The notes under the pieces are model-generated. The model had not been told where the DNA came from. It ran no database searches and saw only the letters and a program-made list of their open reading frames with translations. The translations under genes and the position numbers were made by a program. A DNA stretch of 34,241 nucleotides, taken from positions 1 to 34,241 of the forward strand of contig JAQVYA010000014.1 of assembly GCA_028708865.1 (NCBI GenBank), given 5' to 3'. The DNA comes from Desulfovibrio sp. Lineage in GTDB: Bacteria > Desulfobacterota > Desulfovibrionia > Desulfovibrionales > Desulfovibrionaceae. This document shows positions 14,816-22,844 of the stretch, one piece after another (position 1 is the first letter of the stretch; each line of letters starts with the position of its first letter).

Positions 14816-16000
14816 ATGCAGGATAAATTTGCCAAACGAATGGGGCAGGTGCACCGTTCGTTTATTCGTGAAATCTTAAAGGTTACGGCCGATCCATCGA
14901 TCATTTCCTTTGCCGGTGGCCTGCCCAACCCCGAATGCTTCCCTTCCCGAGCCATTGCCGAGGCTGCGCAACGCGCCTTGACCAAGGCCCCTGTCAGTGC
15001 ACTTCAGTATTCCACCTCCGAAGGGGACCCGGAATTGCGGGCCTGGATCGCGAAGCGGTACGACCAGCGCATGGGGCTGAAGCTGGACCCGGATGATATT
15101 TTGATCACGACAGGTTCCCAGCAATGTGTGGACCTAGTGGCCAAGGTTTTCCTGGATCAGGGGGATACCGTGGTGCTGGAGCGGCCCGCCTATCTTGGAG
15201 CCATTCAGTCTTTTTCCGTGTTCGAACCTCGGTTCCGGACCATTCCCCTGTTGGAGGACGGACCGGATCTCGACGCCTTGGAAGCCTTGCTGGATGAGGG
15301 GCCGGCCAAACTGTTCTATGCAGTGCCGAACTTTCAGAATCCTTCGGGGCTGTCCTACTCCCTGGAAAAACGGCGCGCCGTGGCCGAGATCTGCCAGCGG
15401 CGGGGGCTGCTTTTTGTGGAGGATGATCCCTACGGCGAGCTGCGTTTCAAAGGGGAGCACCTGCCGTCCGTCTACACCTTTGCCAATGGTCGCTCCCTGC
15501 TCATGGGGTCGTTTTCCAAAATCGCCACCCCCGGGTTCCGCATCGGCTGGATCGTGGCCCGGGGAGAGGTCCGCGACGCGCTCATCCGCGTTAAGCAGGC
15601 GTCGGACCTGCACACCCCGTCTCTGACCCAGCGCATTATGGTGGAACTGCTGGAGCATTTCGACATGGACGCCCATGTGGCCATGATCCGGGAACGGTAT
15701 GGACATCAGCGGGACATTATGGTGGAAGCCATTCGCGAACACTTCCCCGCAGGCGTCGGCATCTCCGAGCCCGAAGGTGGTATGTTCCTCTGGGTGACGC
15801 TGCCCGAGGGCTGTTCGGCCATGAAGCTCATGGACAAGGCTGTGGAGTGCAAGGTGGCCTTTGTGCCGGGCAAGCCGTTTTATGTGGATGCTGGGTTGGG
15901 GGAAAATACATTGCGCATGAATTTTTCCAATGCGTCGGAAGAAATGATTCGCGAAGGCGTGGCGCGCCTGGGCAAAGCATTGCAGGAGTTTTTGCGCTAG
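14816..16000 (+). CDS. PLP-dependent class I/II aminotransferase (LysN/ARO8-like)
   Basis: This 394-residue fold-type I transaminase carries the expected PLP features: SFAGGLPNP near residue 31, TTGSQQ (98-103) for phosphate contact, PNFQNPSG (171-178) with the pyridine-contact Asn, EDDPYGELR (202-210), Schiff-base lysine K235 in SFSKIATPGFRIGW, and the substrate-carboxylate arginine in NTLRMNFS near the C terminus. The pattern is that of the 2-aminoadipate/branched-chain/aromatic transaminase group related to LysN and to the catalytic half of MocR proteins. It lacks the winged-helix domain, so it is an enzyme and not a regulator. It is monocistronic with a good ribosome site (AAGGAG) and its own terminator. 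The exact amino donor cannot be assigned. Confidence 0.93.
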   Translation: MQDKFAKRMGQVHRSFIREILKVTADPSIISFAGGLPNPECFPSRAIAEAAQRALTKAPVSALQYSTSEGDPELRAWIAKRYDQRMGLKLDPDDILITTGSQQCVDLVAKVFLDQGDTVVLERPAYLGAIQSFSVFEPRFRTIPLLEDGPDLDALEALLDEGPAKLFYAVPNFQNPSGLSYSLEKRRAVAEICQRRGLLFVEDDPYGELRFKGEHLPSVYTFANGRSLLMGSFSKIATPGFRIGWIVARGEVRDALIRVKQASDLHTPSLTQRIMVELLEHFDMDAHVAMIRERYGHQRDIMVEAIREHFPAGVGISEPEGGMFLWVTLPEGCSAMKLMDKAVECKVAFVPGKPFYVDAGLGENTLRMNFSNASEEMIREGVARLGKALQEFLR

Positions 16001-16037
16001 CGGCGCGGTGGAAAAGATGCGGCCCACAGCGGACCGG

Positions 16038-16076
16038 GAGGCGGGAAAGGAACATCCTTCTCCGCCTCGCTTTTTT
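16038..16076 (+). terminator. Intrinsic terminator of the aminotransferase gene
   Basis: GAGGCGG (16038-16044) pairs with CCGCCTC (16062-16068), with an inner AAGGA/TCCTT stem and six T at 16071-16076. Confidence 0.92.
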
Positions 16077-16198
16077 ATGGCGGAGCAGTTCGTCAACCTC
16101 GGGTTGTCGGGCCGAATCCGGGCTGCGGGTTGCGTCACGCCTCCGCAGCGGATATAAGCCCTCATTCATTTCCGACAAAAAACGCGAGGATCGCAACC

Positions 16199-17899
16199 AT
16201 GTCCCAACACGTACTCATCATTGGTGCCGTTGCCCTGGGGCCCAAGGCCGCCTGCCGCTTGAAGCGGCTGGAACCGGGGTCCACCGTGACCATGATCGAC
16301 CAGAACGATTGTTTTTCCTATGGCGGCTGCGGCATCCCCTATTATGTTTCCGGCGATGTGTCGGACGTGAAAGAACTGCGCAACACCAGCTTCCACATGA
16401 CCCGCGACGTGGAATTCTTCCGCGACGTCAAGGGCGTGGACATGCAGCCGCGAACTCGCGCCCTGTCCATTGATCGCGAAAACAAGCGTGTGCTTGTGGA
16501 GCGCCTGGACAGTGGAAAACAGGAATATCTGAGCTACGACAAGCTGGTCATTGCCACGGGAAGCTCCCCGCGCCGGTTGCCGCTGCCCGGCGTGGACCTG
16601 CCCGGCGTGCACATGGTGGCCGACCTGCATGATGCCGAAAATATCCGGGCGGCCGTGACCCGGGGCGAGGTTTCCAAGGCCGTTATCGTGGGGGCCGGAT
16701 TCATCGGCCTGGAAATGGCGGAAGCCCTGGCCGACATGTGGGGCGTGGAAACCACAGTGGTGGAGATCACGGACCAGATCCTGCCCGGGCTCGTCAGTCC
16801 GTCCCTGGCCGAAATGGCTCGCCGCCACATGGAGGAAAACGGTGTGCAGTTTTTGCTGGGCCACACCGTGGAGAGGATCGAGGGACAGGAGCGGGTCACC
16901 GGAGTGGTGACCTCTGCAGGCCCTTTGGAGGCCGATTTGGTGATCATGTCCACCGGCGTGGTCCCCGGGGATTCTCTGGCGCGGGAATGCGGCCTGGAAT
17001 GTCATGAACGCGGCGGCATTGTGGTGGACAAGCAACTGTGCACTTCGGATCCGGATATTTACGCAGGTGGGGATTGCGTGGTGGTCGAACACCTGGTCAC
17101 CGGGCAGCCGTTTTTCCTGCCTCTGGGGTCCATGTCCAACCGCCAAGGCCGCGTGATCGGCGATAATCTGGCCGGCCGGGGCAAGACTTTTCCCGGGGCG
17201 GTGGGGTCATTTGTGGTCAAGTTGTTTGAAACTTCGGTGGCGGGCACGGGCTTGTCCCTGGCCGCGGCCCGTCGCGCCGGATTCGACGCGGTGAGCGTGT
17301 TTCAGATCCAGCTTGACCGGGCCCATTTTTACCCCACCAAAGAACTCATGACCCTGGAGCTGGTGGTGGAAAAGGAGACCCGTCGGATCCTGGGCATTCA
17401 GGGATTCGCCGGAACCGGCGACGCCATGGTGGGGCGGGTCAATGCTGTGGCCGCGCTCCTGCCGCATAAGCCCACGGTGGACGAGCTTTCCAATCTGGAA
17501 CTGGCCTATTCCCCGCCGTTCGCCTCGGCCATGGATGTGCTCAACTCCTTGGGCAACGTGGCTGACAACGTGCTGGACGGCCGCAACGTGGGAGTCATGC
17601 CCGATGAATTCGCCCGCTGCTGGGAATCGGACCAGGGCGAATGTTTTTTCCTGGATTGCCGCGAACAGGCCGATGCCGGGCCCTATGTGGAGCGGTTGGA
17701 AAAATGGCACAATATTCCCCAGGGCCAGCTTGCCGCGCGCCTTGCCGAAGTGCCCCGGGATAAACGCCTCATGTTGATCTGCAATACTGGCGCGCGTTCC
17801 TATGAGGCGCAGATCACGCTGATGGATCAGGGGTTCACTGAAGTCTTTAATCTTCAGGGCGGCATGGCCGGATTGAAGAAATGGGGGCTGGAGCTGTAA
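16199..17899 (+). CDS. FAD-dependent CoA-disulfide/persulfide reductase with C-terminal rhodanese domain
   Basis: This 566-residue cytoplasmic flavoprotein has an FAD-binding start (VLIIGAVALG), redox cysteine C44 in YGGCGIPYYVSG, an NAD(P)H Rossmann motif (VGAGFIGLEMAE, 164-175), a second FAD block YAGGDC (288-293), and a dimerisation domain (about 335-455). The rhodanese domain (about 464-566) has active-site C528 in ICNTGARSYEA. This architecture is the CoADR-Rhd or Npsr type, which reduces CoA disulfide, CoA persulfide or polysulfide with NAD(P)H. That suits a sulfur-metabolising host. The ATG at 16199 is chosen because it begins directly at the FAD strand; the longer frame from 16130 adds unrelated residues. 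It overlaps the next gene by one base. Confidence 0.93.
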   Translation: MSQHVLIIGAVALGPKAACRLKRLEPGSTVTMIDQNDCFSYGGCGIPYYVSGDVSDVKELRNTSFHMTRDVEFFRDVKGVDMQPRTRALSIDRENKRVLVERLDSGKQEYLSYDKLVIATGSSPRRLPLPGVDLPGVHMVADLHDAENIRAAVTRGEVSKAVIVGAGFIGLEMAEALADMWGVETTVVEITDQILPGLVSPSLAEMARRHMEENGVQFLLGHTVERIEGQERVTGVVTSAGPLEADLVIMSTGVVPGDSLARECGLECHERGGIVVDKQLCTSDPDIYAGGDCVVVEHLVTGQPFFLPLGSMSNRQGRVIGDNLAGRGKTFPGAVGSFVVKLFETSVAGTGLSLAAARRAGFDAVSVFQIQLDRAHFYPTKELMTLELVVEKETRRILGIQGFAGTGDAMVGRVNAVAALLPHKPTVDELSNLELAYSPPFASAMDVLNSLGNVADNVLDGRNVGVMPDEFARCWESDQGECFFLDCREQADAGPYVERLEKWHNIPQGQLAARLAEVPRDKRLMLICNTGARSYEAQITLMDQGFTEVFNLQGGMAGLKKWGLEL

Positions 17900-18318
17900 T
17901 GCTGTTTGCGATTTGGGGCCGGAGCAGGACTCTGCCCCGCTGGGGTTTTTACTGGTTGGCAGCAGTGCTGCTGTTTGGCCTGGCCGGGTGTTCGATGATG
18001 CCCCGTTGGGCCGGAGGAAGCCCTGGGCCCACGGAGTTGACCGTGGACGGGGAGCAGAACTTTGAAGAGACGGCCCATGTGGGACTGCCTCTGGTCCTGG
18101 ATATGCGCGACCCCGGCATTTCCGGGTACACCTTTGCCGGGGTGGCGTTTGATCCTTCGTTGTTCCAGTTGGATTCAGTTTTGGAAGAGGACTTTCGCGC
18201 CCGCTATGCGTTCACGCCCTTGCGCCCCGGAAAAGGCGTGGTGGAGGTGCGCATCCGTGCACAGGGCGGCGGTCCGCTGGAAACCTACAAGCTGATTCAG
18301 GTGACGGTGGAAGAATAG
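17899..18318 (+). CDS. Small lipoprotein with a chagasin-like (I42-type) domain
   Basis: This 139-residue secreted lipoprotein has a basic start and a hydrophobic stretch ending in LAGC, with lipidation expected at C31. The mature part (about 45-139) looks all-beta: VGLPLVLDM, a GISGYTF loop, FDPSLFQLDS, YAFTPLRPGKGVVEVRI and a final LIQVTV. This resembles the loop order of chagasin-type cysteine-protease inhibitors (family I42, NPTTGY-like loop then F-x-PxxxG strand), although the first loop is not a perfect match. Its ATG overlaps the stop of the persulfide reductase (TAATG), so the two are co-translated. A link between a periplasmic lipoprotein and a cytoplasmic thiol reductase is not obvious. 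Confidence 0.8.
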   Translation: MLFAIWGRSRTLPRWGFYWLAAVLLFGLAGCSMMPRWAGGSPGPTELTVDGEQNFEETAHVGLPLVLDMRDPGISGYTFAGVAFDPSLFQLDSVLEEDFRARYAFTPLRPGKGVVEVRIRAQGGGPLETYKLIQVTVEE

Positions 18319-18331
18319 ATGGTACCGAGTT

Positions 18332-18387
18332 GCGACAAGCGGCCTTGAACCGTTTTGCGTCCATGCCGGGTGCTTGTCGCTTTTTTT
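18332..18387 (+). terminator. Intrinsic terminator with long loop
   Basis: GCGACAAGC (18332-18340) pairs perfectly with GCTTGTCGC (18372-18380) across a 31-base loop and is followed by seven T (18381-18387). It closes the reductase-lipoprotein unit. Confidence 0.8.
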
Positions 18388-18412
18388 GGAATATGAATTG
18401 TTGTTTAAGTAG

Positions 18413-18440
18413 CGCCCCCTGTCACGAAGGACAGGGGGCG
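18413..18440. terminator. Perfect hairpin between convergent genes
   Basis: An 11-bp perfect stem (18413-18423 with 18430-18440) and a 6-base loop lie between the lipoprotein gene and the 3' end of the minus-strand radical SAM gene. There is no long T run on either side, so it may act as a bidirectional barrier or a 3'-end stabiliser. Confidence 0.55.
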
Positions 18441-18522
18441 TTGCTGTTGTGGACTACTCGTCCTATCGTCCGCGCCGGCGGTTTTTTCCGGCCTTGGGGC
18501 GGTGGCGTCTGGGCAGGGCGCG

Positions 18523-21111
18523 TCAGGGGCGGGGCGGCGGTGTGAAGCTTTGGGACAGCTTGAGCAGCCGGGTACGGCCCGGTGCCACGGTGATGTCCAT
18601 GTCCGGCTCCAGGCAACGCAGCATGGTCAGCGGGTTGGCGTAGCCCGTGGACCAATCGAACCCGATTTTGACGCCGAATTCCCCGTCCTGCGGACCGTGC
18701 GGGTGGTCATGGGCCGGAGCTTCCGGAACCATCCAGAGCATCAGGGGGCGAACATTGGTGCGCTTGACCCCTTTGCGGTTTTTGCGTTCCACCATGATTT
18801 CTTCCCGATCCATGAGTCCCAGCCATTGGGCCTGTCGCTGACCAGCGTCCTCCCCGCGGAAAACAATACTCCAGACTTCGTAATCCGGTTGGGCCTGCTT
18901 ACGCCCCATGTCGAGGGGCTCCACGCTGGTTACGTGCATGCCGCCAGGAAGCTGGCCCACCAGTCCTTTGAAAATGGCCTGGGGCGAGAGAGGACGGCGC
19001 ACATAGACATTGACCCATTCGGCCAGGCTTTCCACGCCCACGGGCAGGGCGCGCCCGAAAGAGAGCCGGGGCATGGGGTGGAACCCCGCGGAAAAGCTCA
19101 GGGGCAGCCCGGCGCGGCGAAAGGCCCGTTCAAACACGGACTGAAGCTCCAGCTGGCTGAGGTAGGAGGCCGGACCGGTCTTTTGCAGCCAAAGCCGTAC
19201 ATGGATGCCCTTGGCGGAAAGATCTTCATGGATTTCCGGCGGAGCCGCGGTCACGTTTTGTTGCTGGTCCCGTTCCGGAAAGACCATGCGGGGATGGATG
19301 GCCTTGTGCTCCTGGCTGGCGAGTTCGGTGCGGCGGCCTTCATGGTTGCAGACGCCGCAGTTGCGGCAGGTATTGTACCGGCAGTCCGGAGTGATTTTTT
19401 CAGTCAGTGCGCGGCGGCGTTCCGTGCGCAGGAATCGACGACTCACGCCGCAGTCCAGATGATCCCAGGGCAACTCCTGGTCCGGATCGCGCTCGGCCAA
19501 AAACTCTCCGGGTGTGAGTCCGTGCTCGGCCAGGGATTCCAGGTAATGGTCCAGCCGCAGGTGGTCCTTCCAGCTCGAAAACAGCGCTCCCTTGCGGTAG
19601 GCGGTTTCCAGCACCGGGGCTAGGCGCCGGTCCCCCCGGGAAAAGACTCCTTCCAGATAGCTCATTTCCGGGATGTGGTGCTTGAGGGTGATGCGTTTTT
19701 CCCGGCGGAACAGTTCCCGCAGATAGGAAAGGCGTTCATGCATCTCTTCCAGATTGAGCTGGCGTTCCCACTGGAACGGGGTATGCGGCTTGGGCACGAA
19801 TGGAGACACAGCAGCCGTAACCTGGAGACGTTTGATTTCGGGACCTGCCGCCCCGCGCACTTTGCGGCAGAGGTCCAGAATGGCGTCCAGGTCTTCTTTG
19901 GTTTCCGTGGGCAGGCCGATCATGAAGTAAAGCTTGACGGACTGCCAGCCGTGTTCAAAGAGCTGGCGCACGTGCTCCAGAAGTCCTTCCTCGTCCACTC
20001 CTTTGTTGATCACGTCGCGCAGGCGCTGGCTGCCTGCTTCCGGTGCAATGGTGGCTCCGGTACGGCGGATGCTGGCCATGCGCTTCATGATGGCCGGAGA
20101 CAGGGAGCCCACCCGCAAAGACGGCAGGGAAATGGCCACCTGTTCGGCGGCGCAGCGGTCAAAGGTTTCCGCAAAGAGCGTATCCAGGGCGGAATAATCA
20201 CCTGTGGAAAGGGACAAGAAGGAGGTTTCTTCCCAACCGGTTTCAGCCAGCCCCTGGGTCAGCAGGCTTTCCAGGTTCTCCAGGCTGCGTTCACGTACCG
20301 GACGGTAGAGGATACCTGCCTGACAAAACCGGCATCCGCGGGTGCAGCCCCGGGCGATTTCAAGGGTCAGCCTGTCGTGCACCGCGCCAAAGGGTACGGG
20401 CGTGCGCGTGGGAAAGGGCGTATGGTTCAGGTCCTCCACAACGACCTTGTCCACGCGGGAGTATTCCGGCAGCATCGGGGTGGGAGCGGCCGGGCCATTG
20501 CTCCGGAAGAGGGATGGGACGTAATACCCGGGTCTCCCGGCCAGGGAGTGCAGGAACGCGGTGCGGTCCATGCCGGATTTTTTGGCCTCGGCCAGCCGTT
20601 GCAGCAGGTCAGGCAGGATCTCCTCGCCGTCGCCCAGAACCATGAGGTCCAGGAACGGGGCCAGGGGTTCGGCGTTGAAGCAGGCGCCGCCGCCCGCCAC
20701 GATCAGCGGGTGCGACGCGTCGCGCTGGTCGGTCCGCAAGGGGATGCCCGCAAGATCCAACATGAAGAGCACATTGGTGTAGCACAATTCGTGCGTGAGG
20801 CTGAAGGCCACGGCATCAAGTTCTCCCAGGGGGATGTTGCTTTCCATAGTGGCCAGGGGCACCTCGTGCTGGCGCAAAATGGCGGCGGCGTCGGCGCAAG
20901 GGGTGTAGACCCGTTCCGCGGCTAGGCCCGGGCAACGGTTCACGGCTTCGTAGAGGATGCGCTGCCCCATGTAGGACATGCCCACCTCGTAGAGGTCGGG
21001 AAAGGCCAGGGCCGCGCGGACGCGGGTTTCGGACGCGGGCTTCCGGACGGAACCCCATTCCGAGCCTAGGTAGCGGCTCGGTTTGGGAAGCAGGGGCAGC
21101 AGGTGTTTCAT
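18523..21111 (-). CDS. B12-domain/radical SAM protein fused to a DUF2344 domain (TIGR03960-like)
   Basis: This 862-residue protein has four visible parts. A B12-binding-like N-terminal domain (about 25-200) comes first. The radical SAM core has C256-x3-C260-x2-C263 (ARGCTRGCRFCQAG) for the SAM-bound 4Fe-4S cluster. A cysteine cluster C577-x4-C582-x2-C585-x2-C588 could hold metal or a second cluster. A C-terminal DUF2344/TIGR03936 domain runs from about residue 635 (GPASYLSQLELQ, GFHPMPRLSFG, LPVGVES). In many Firmicutes the DUF2344 part is a separate adjacent gene; here it is fused. The reaction is unknown; genomic association elsewhere with ribonuclease G/E and ribosomal protein genes hints at RNA or translation. 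It is the last gene of the minus-strand run. Confidence 0.9.
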   Translation of the reverse strand: MKHLLPLLPKPSRYLGSEWGSVRKPASETRVRAALAFPDLYEVGMSYMGQRILYEAVNRCPGLAAERVYTPCADAAAILRQHEVPLATMESNIPLGELDAVAFSLTHELCYTNVLFMLDLAGIPLRTDQRDASHPLIVAGGGACFNAEPLAPFLDLMVLGDGEEILPDLLQRLAEAKKSGMDRTAFLHSLAGRPGYYVPSLFRSNGPAAPTPMLPEYSRVDKVVVEDLNHTPFPTRTPVPFGAVHDRLTLEIARGCTRGCRFCQAGILYRPVRERSLENLESLLTQGLAETGWEETSFLSLSTGDYSALDTLFAETFDRCAAEQVAISLPSLRVGSLSPAIMKRMASIRRTGATIAPEAGSQRLRDVINKGVDEEGLLEHVRQLFEHGWQSVKLYFMIGLPTETKEDLDAILDLCRKVRGAAGPEIKRLQVTAAVSPFVPKPHTPFQWERQLNLEEMHERLSYLRELFRREKRITLKHHIPEMSYLEGVFSRGDRRLAPVLETAYRKGALFSSWKDHLRLDHYLESLAEHGLTPGEFLAERDPDQELPWDHLDCGVSRRFLRTERRRALTEKITPDCRYNTCRNCGVCNHEGRRTELASQEHKAIHPRMVFPERDQQQNVTAAPPEIHEDLSAKGIHVRLWLQKTGPASYLSQLELQSVFERAFRRAGLPLSFSAGFHPMPRLSFGRALPVGVESLAEWVNVYVRRPLSPQAIFKGLVGQLPGGMHVTSVEPLDMGRKQAQPDYEVWSIVFRGEDAGQRQAQWLGLMDREEIMVERKNRKGVKRTNVRPLMLWMVPEAPAHDHPHGPQDGEFGVKIGFDWSTGYANPLTMLRCLEPDMDITVAPGRTRLLKLSQSFTPPPRP

Positions 21112-21116
21112 ATGTC

Positions 21117-21170
21117 AAAAAAAGGGGGACGCGCGGACCGGTACGTGGTGGTTCCGGCCTGCCGTCCCCC
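21117..21170 (-). terminator. Intrinsic terminator after the Sm-like gene
   Basis: On the minus strand GGGGGAC (from 21170) pairs with GTCCCCC (to 21124), with imperfect inner pairing, followed by seven T (plus-strand A at 21117-21123). It sits 20 bases past the Sm-like stop and six bases before the radical SAM start, so the latter may be read through or separately initiated. Confidence 0.75.
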
Positions 21171-21190
21171 GGGCTTGCGATGTGTGGTGG

Positions 21191-21541
21191 TTATTTTTTG
21201 AGCAGGTCGGAGAGTCCGCCGCCGCCGGGAGAAACCATTTGTTCCAGATTTTGCAGGTCGCCCGGGGAGGACAGCGTCAGGTTGCTGCTGGCTTCCATGT
21301 ACCGGGTCTTCAGCTCTTCCGGGAAGGTCTTGTATTCGTAGAGCACATGCTCGGTGGAGAGTTCTCCGCCCACTTCGGTTTCGAACGGATAGCCGAAGGG
21401 CAGCAGCATCATCTGCACACCCTGCTGGGTGGGCACGGTTTGCAGGATGGCGGGGTCGGTGATGGTTTTGCCGTCCTCGCTCCATTTACCGACGACCATA
21501 TCGCCGGTGACCAACTTTACCAGTCGGATGTCATACGCCAT
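21191..21541 (-). CDS. Small Sm/LSm-like protein
   Basis: This 116-residue soluble protein has an N-terminal part (about 1-55) that looks like an Sm-fold beta barrel: YDIRLVKLVTGDMVVGKW, a short acidic turn, then ITDPAILQTV and MMLLPFGYPF. Similar LSm-like proteins of unknown role occur in phages and some bacteria. The second half is helical and acidic and ends in a glycine-rich PGGGGLSDLLKK tail. The start at 21541 has an AAGGAG site; the frame extends upstream through a neighbouring gene, so longer starts are unlikely. It is the last member before a terminator. RNA binding is an inference from the fold guess only. Confidence 0.8.
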   Translation of the reverse strand: MAYDIRLVKLVTGDMVVGKWSEDGKTITDPAILQTVPTQQGVQMMLLPFGYPFETEVGGELSTEHVLYEYKTFPEELKTRYMEASSNLTLSSPGDLQNLEQMVSPGGGGLSDLLKK

Positions 21542-21594
21542 GAAAGTCTCCTTGTTTGTCGTGGTGTAACAGATAGGGATTCGCTTTCCCCCTG

Positions 21595-22005
21595 TCAACC
21601 GTGGGGGTGCGGTCCGGAGCCGGACTGTTGCTCTTCCCGGCGCAGGCTGTAGTCCAAAAGCACGGCCGGAGCCGCAAACAGGGCATACACCAGAAACCAG
21701 AGCAGGAGATCGGGCAGGGAGGCCGGAGCAAAGGGCAGGCCCACGCGGGGGCCCAGGCCCCGAAGCACGGTGGAGATCAGGCCGAGCAGCATGGTGCCCC
21801 AATAAATCAGCCGGACCTGGGGCGGCTCAAAGTAGCGCCTGTTCCAGGCCATGCCAAAGCAAACCCGCAGGCAGAGTCCGAACAGGATCAGGTCCGACAG
21901 GTGCGAAATCAGCAGTGGACCGGAAAGGCCATGGACCATGTTCCATATCCTTAAGAAGGCGCTGGAGAGGAACAGGATGCTGAGCAGAAGGAAATAGGTT
22001 CGCAT
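21595..22005 (-). CDS. Small integral membrane protein (136 residues)
   Basis: I do not recognise this protein. It is hydrophobic, with about four membrane segments: residues 3-20 (LLLSILFLSSAFL), 32-50, 66-85 (IYWGTMLLGLISTVL) and 98-120 (LLLWFLVYALFAAPAVLL). A short basic and hydrophilic tail ends in PHPHG. The ATG at 22005 has AAAGGAG before it and lies ten bases from the exonuclease stop, so it is co-transcribed with the acetate-cluster genes. There are no charged residues inside the helices to suggest transport. The upstream extension of the frame runs antisense or out of frame to the exonuclease and is not used. Confidence 0.85.
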   Translation of the reverse strand: MRTYFLLLSILFLSSAFLRIWNMVHGLSGPLLISHLSDLILFGLCLRVCFGMAWNRRYFEPPQVRLIYWGTMLLGLISTVLRGLGPRVGLPFAPASLPDLLLWFLVYALFAAPAVLLDYSLRREEQQSGSGPHPHG

Positions 22006-22015
22006 AGATTCTCCT

Positions 22016-22834
22016 TTAAACAAAGCGCCGGGGTTTGGCGGCGCGGTGCAGGTCCCGCAGACTGGGAGTCCGGCGAGGCCCGGCCTGTCCCATGGCGAAG
22101 AGCTTACGCACCAAGTAGAGAAAGAGATACGCGGTCTGGAGGGCGTCGGCCAGGGCATGGTGCGCTGTGAATGCGGGTAGACCAAAGGCTTCAGCTAGGT
22201 CCGGCAGATGATAGGATACCTTCATGTTGAACTGGTCGTAAAATCCTTCCCAGAGTCGCTGCTCATAGGCCCTGGCCAGCTGCATGGTATCCAGGCACGG
22301 GGTATTGAATCCCGCTCCGTATTCGCGTCGCAGGGCGCGGTTCAGAAAACTCATGTCCAGCCCCACGTGGTGCCCTACCAACAGGCTGGTTCCGCAAAAT
22401 TCCACCAGGTCGGGCAGGATTTCCTCCAGTCGGGGCGCGCGGACCACCTCTCCGGGCGTGATGTGGTGGACCAGGGTGGAGAGCCGGGGCAGGTCCATGC
22501 GCGGCCGTACCAGCGTAAAAAAAGTCTGGTTGGGATCAATGCGCAGGTTGCGGATTCGTACCGCGCCTACGGACACGATTTCGTCCCGTCGTGGGGAAAA
22601 TCCGGTCAATTCCGTATCCAGCACCGTGAATTCGTATTCCGTGAGGGGCCGATCCTGATTCAGGGTCTGGAAATGTTCTCGCAAACGTTGCAACTCGGGC
22701 AATCGGGCCGGACCGTCGCGGTCCAGCAAGGGGGCGGTCAGCGGGCCGAACAGGGGATGTACCAGACGCAGCAGTCCGCGTTGCAGCCGTTGCAAGGGGC
22801 TCTGGCCTGAACGAAGGGGAGAGAAGCGCGGCAT
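22016..22834 (-). CDS. DEDDh-type 3'-5' exonuclease (DnaQ/PolC-epsilon-like)
   Basis: This 272-residue nuclease has the exonuclease motifs in order: ExoI D73-x-E75 (LDTELTGF), the HHITPGE turn, ExoII D160 (GHHVGLDMSFLNR) and ExoIII H225-x4-D230 (AHHALAD). It therefore uses two metal ions to trim single-stranded DNA or RNA. A 65-residue N-terminal extension precedes the domain. The start at 22834 lies ten bases after the DUF294 gene stop, with GAGAGG upstream; the frame continues upstream only by overlapping that gene. In other proteobacteria this exonuclease type is commonly paired with the cNMP-CBS-DUF294 protein, and it keeps that company here. Confidence 0.93.
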   Translation of the reverse strand: MPRFSPLRSGQSPLQRLQRGLLRLVHPLFGPLTAPLLDRDGPARLPELQRLREHFQTLNQDRPLTEYEFTVLDTELTGFSPRRDEIVSVGAVRIRNLRIDPNQTFFTLVRPRMDLPRLSTLVHHITPGEVVRAPRLEEILPDLVEFCGTSLLVGHHVGLDMSFLNRALRREYGAGFNTPCLDTMQLARAYEQRLWEGFYDQFNMKVSYHLPDLAEAFGLPAFTAHHALADALQTAYLFLYLVRKLFAMGQAGPRRTPSLRDLHRAAKPRRFV

Positions 22835-22844
22835 GTCTTGCCTC

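Noticed and set aside
18502-20925. Two long plus-strand frames opposite the radical SAM gene
   Set aside because: Both are antisense to a protein with intact CxxxCxxC and DUF2344 motifs.
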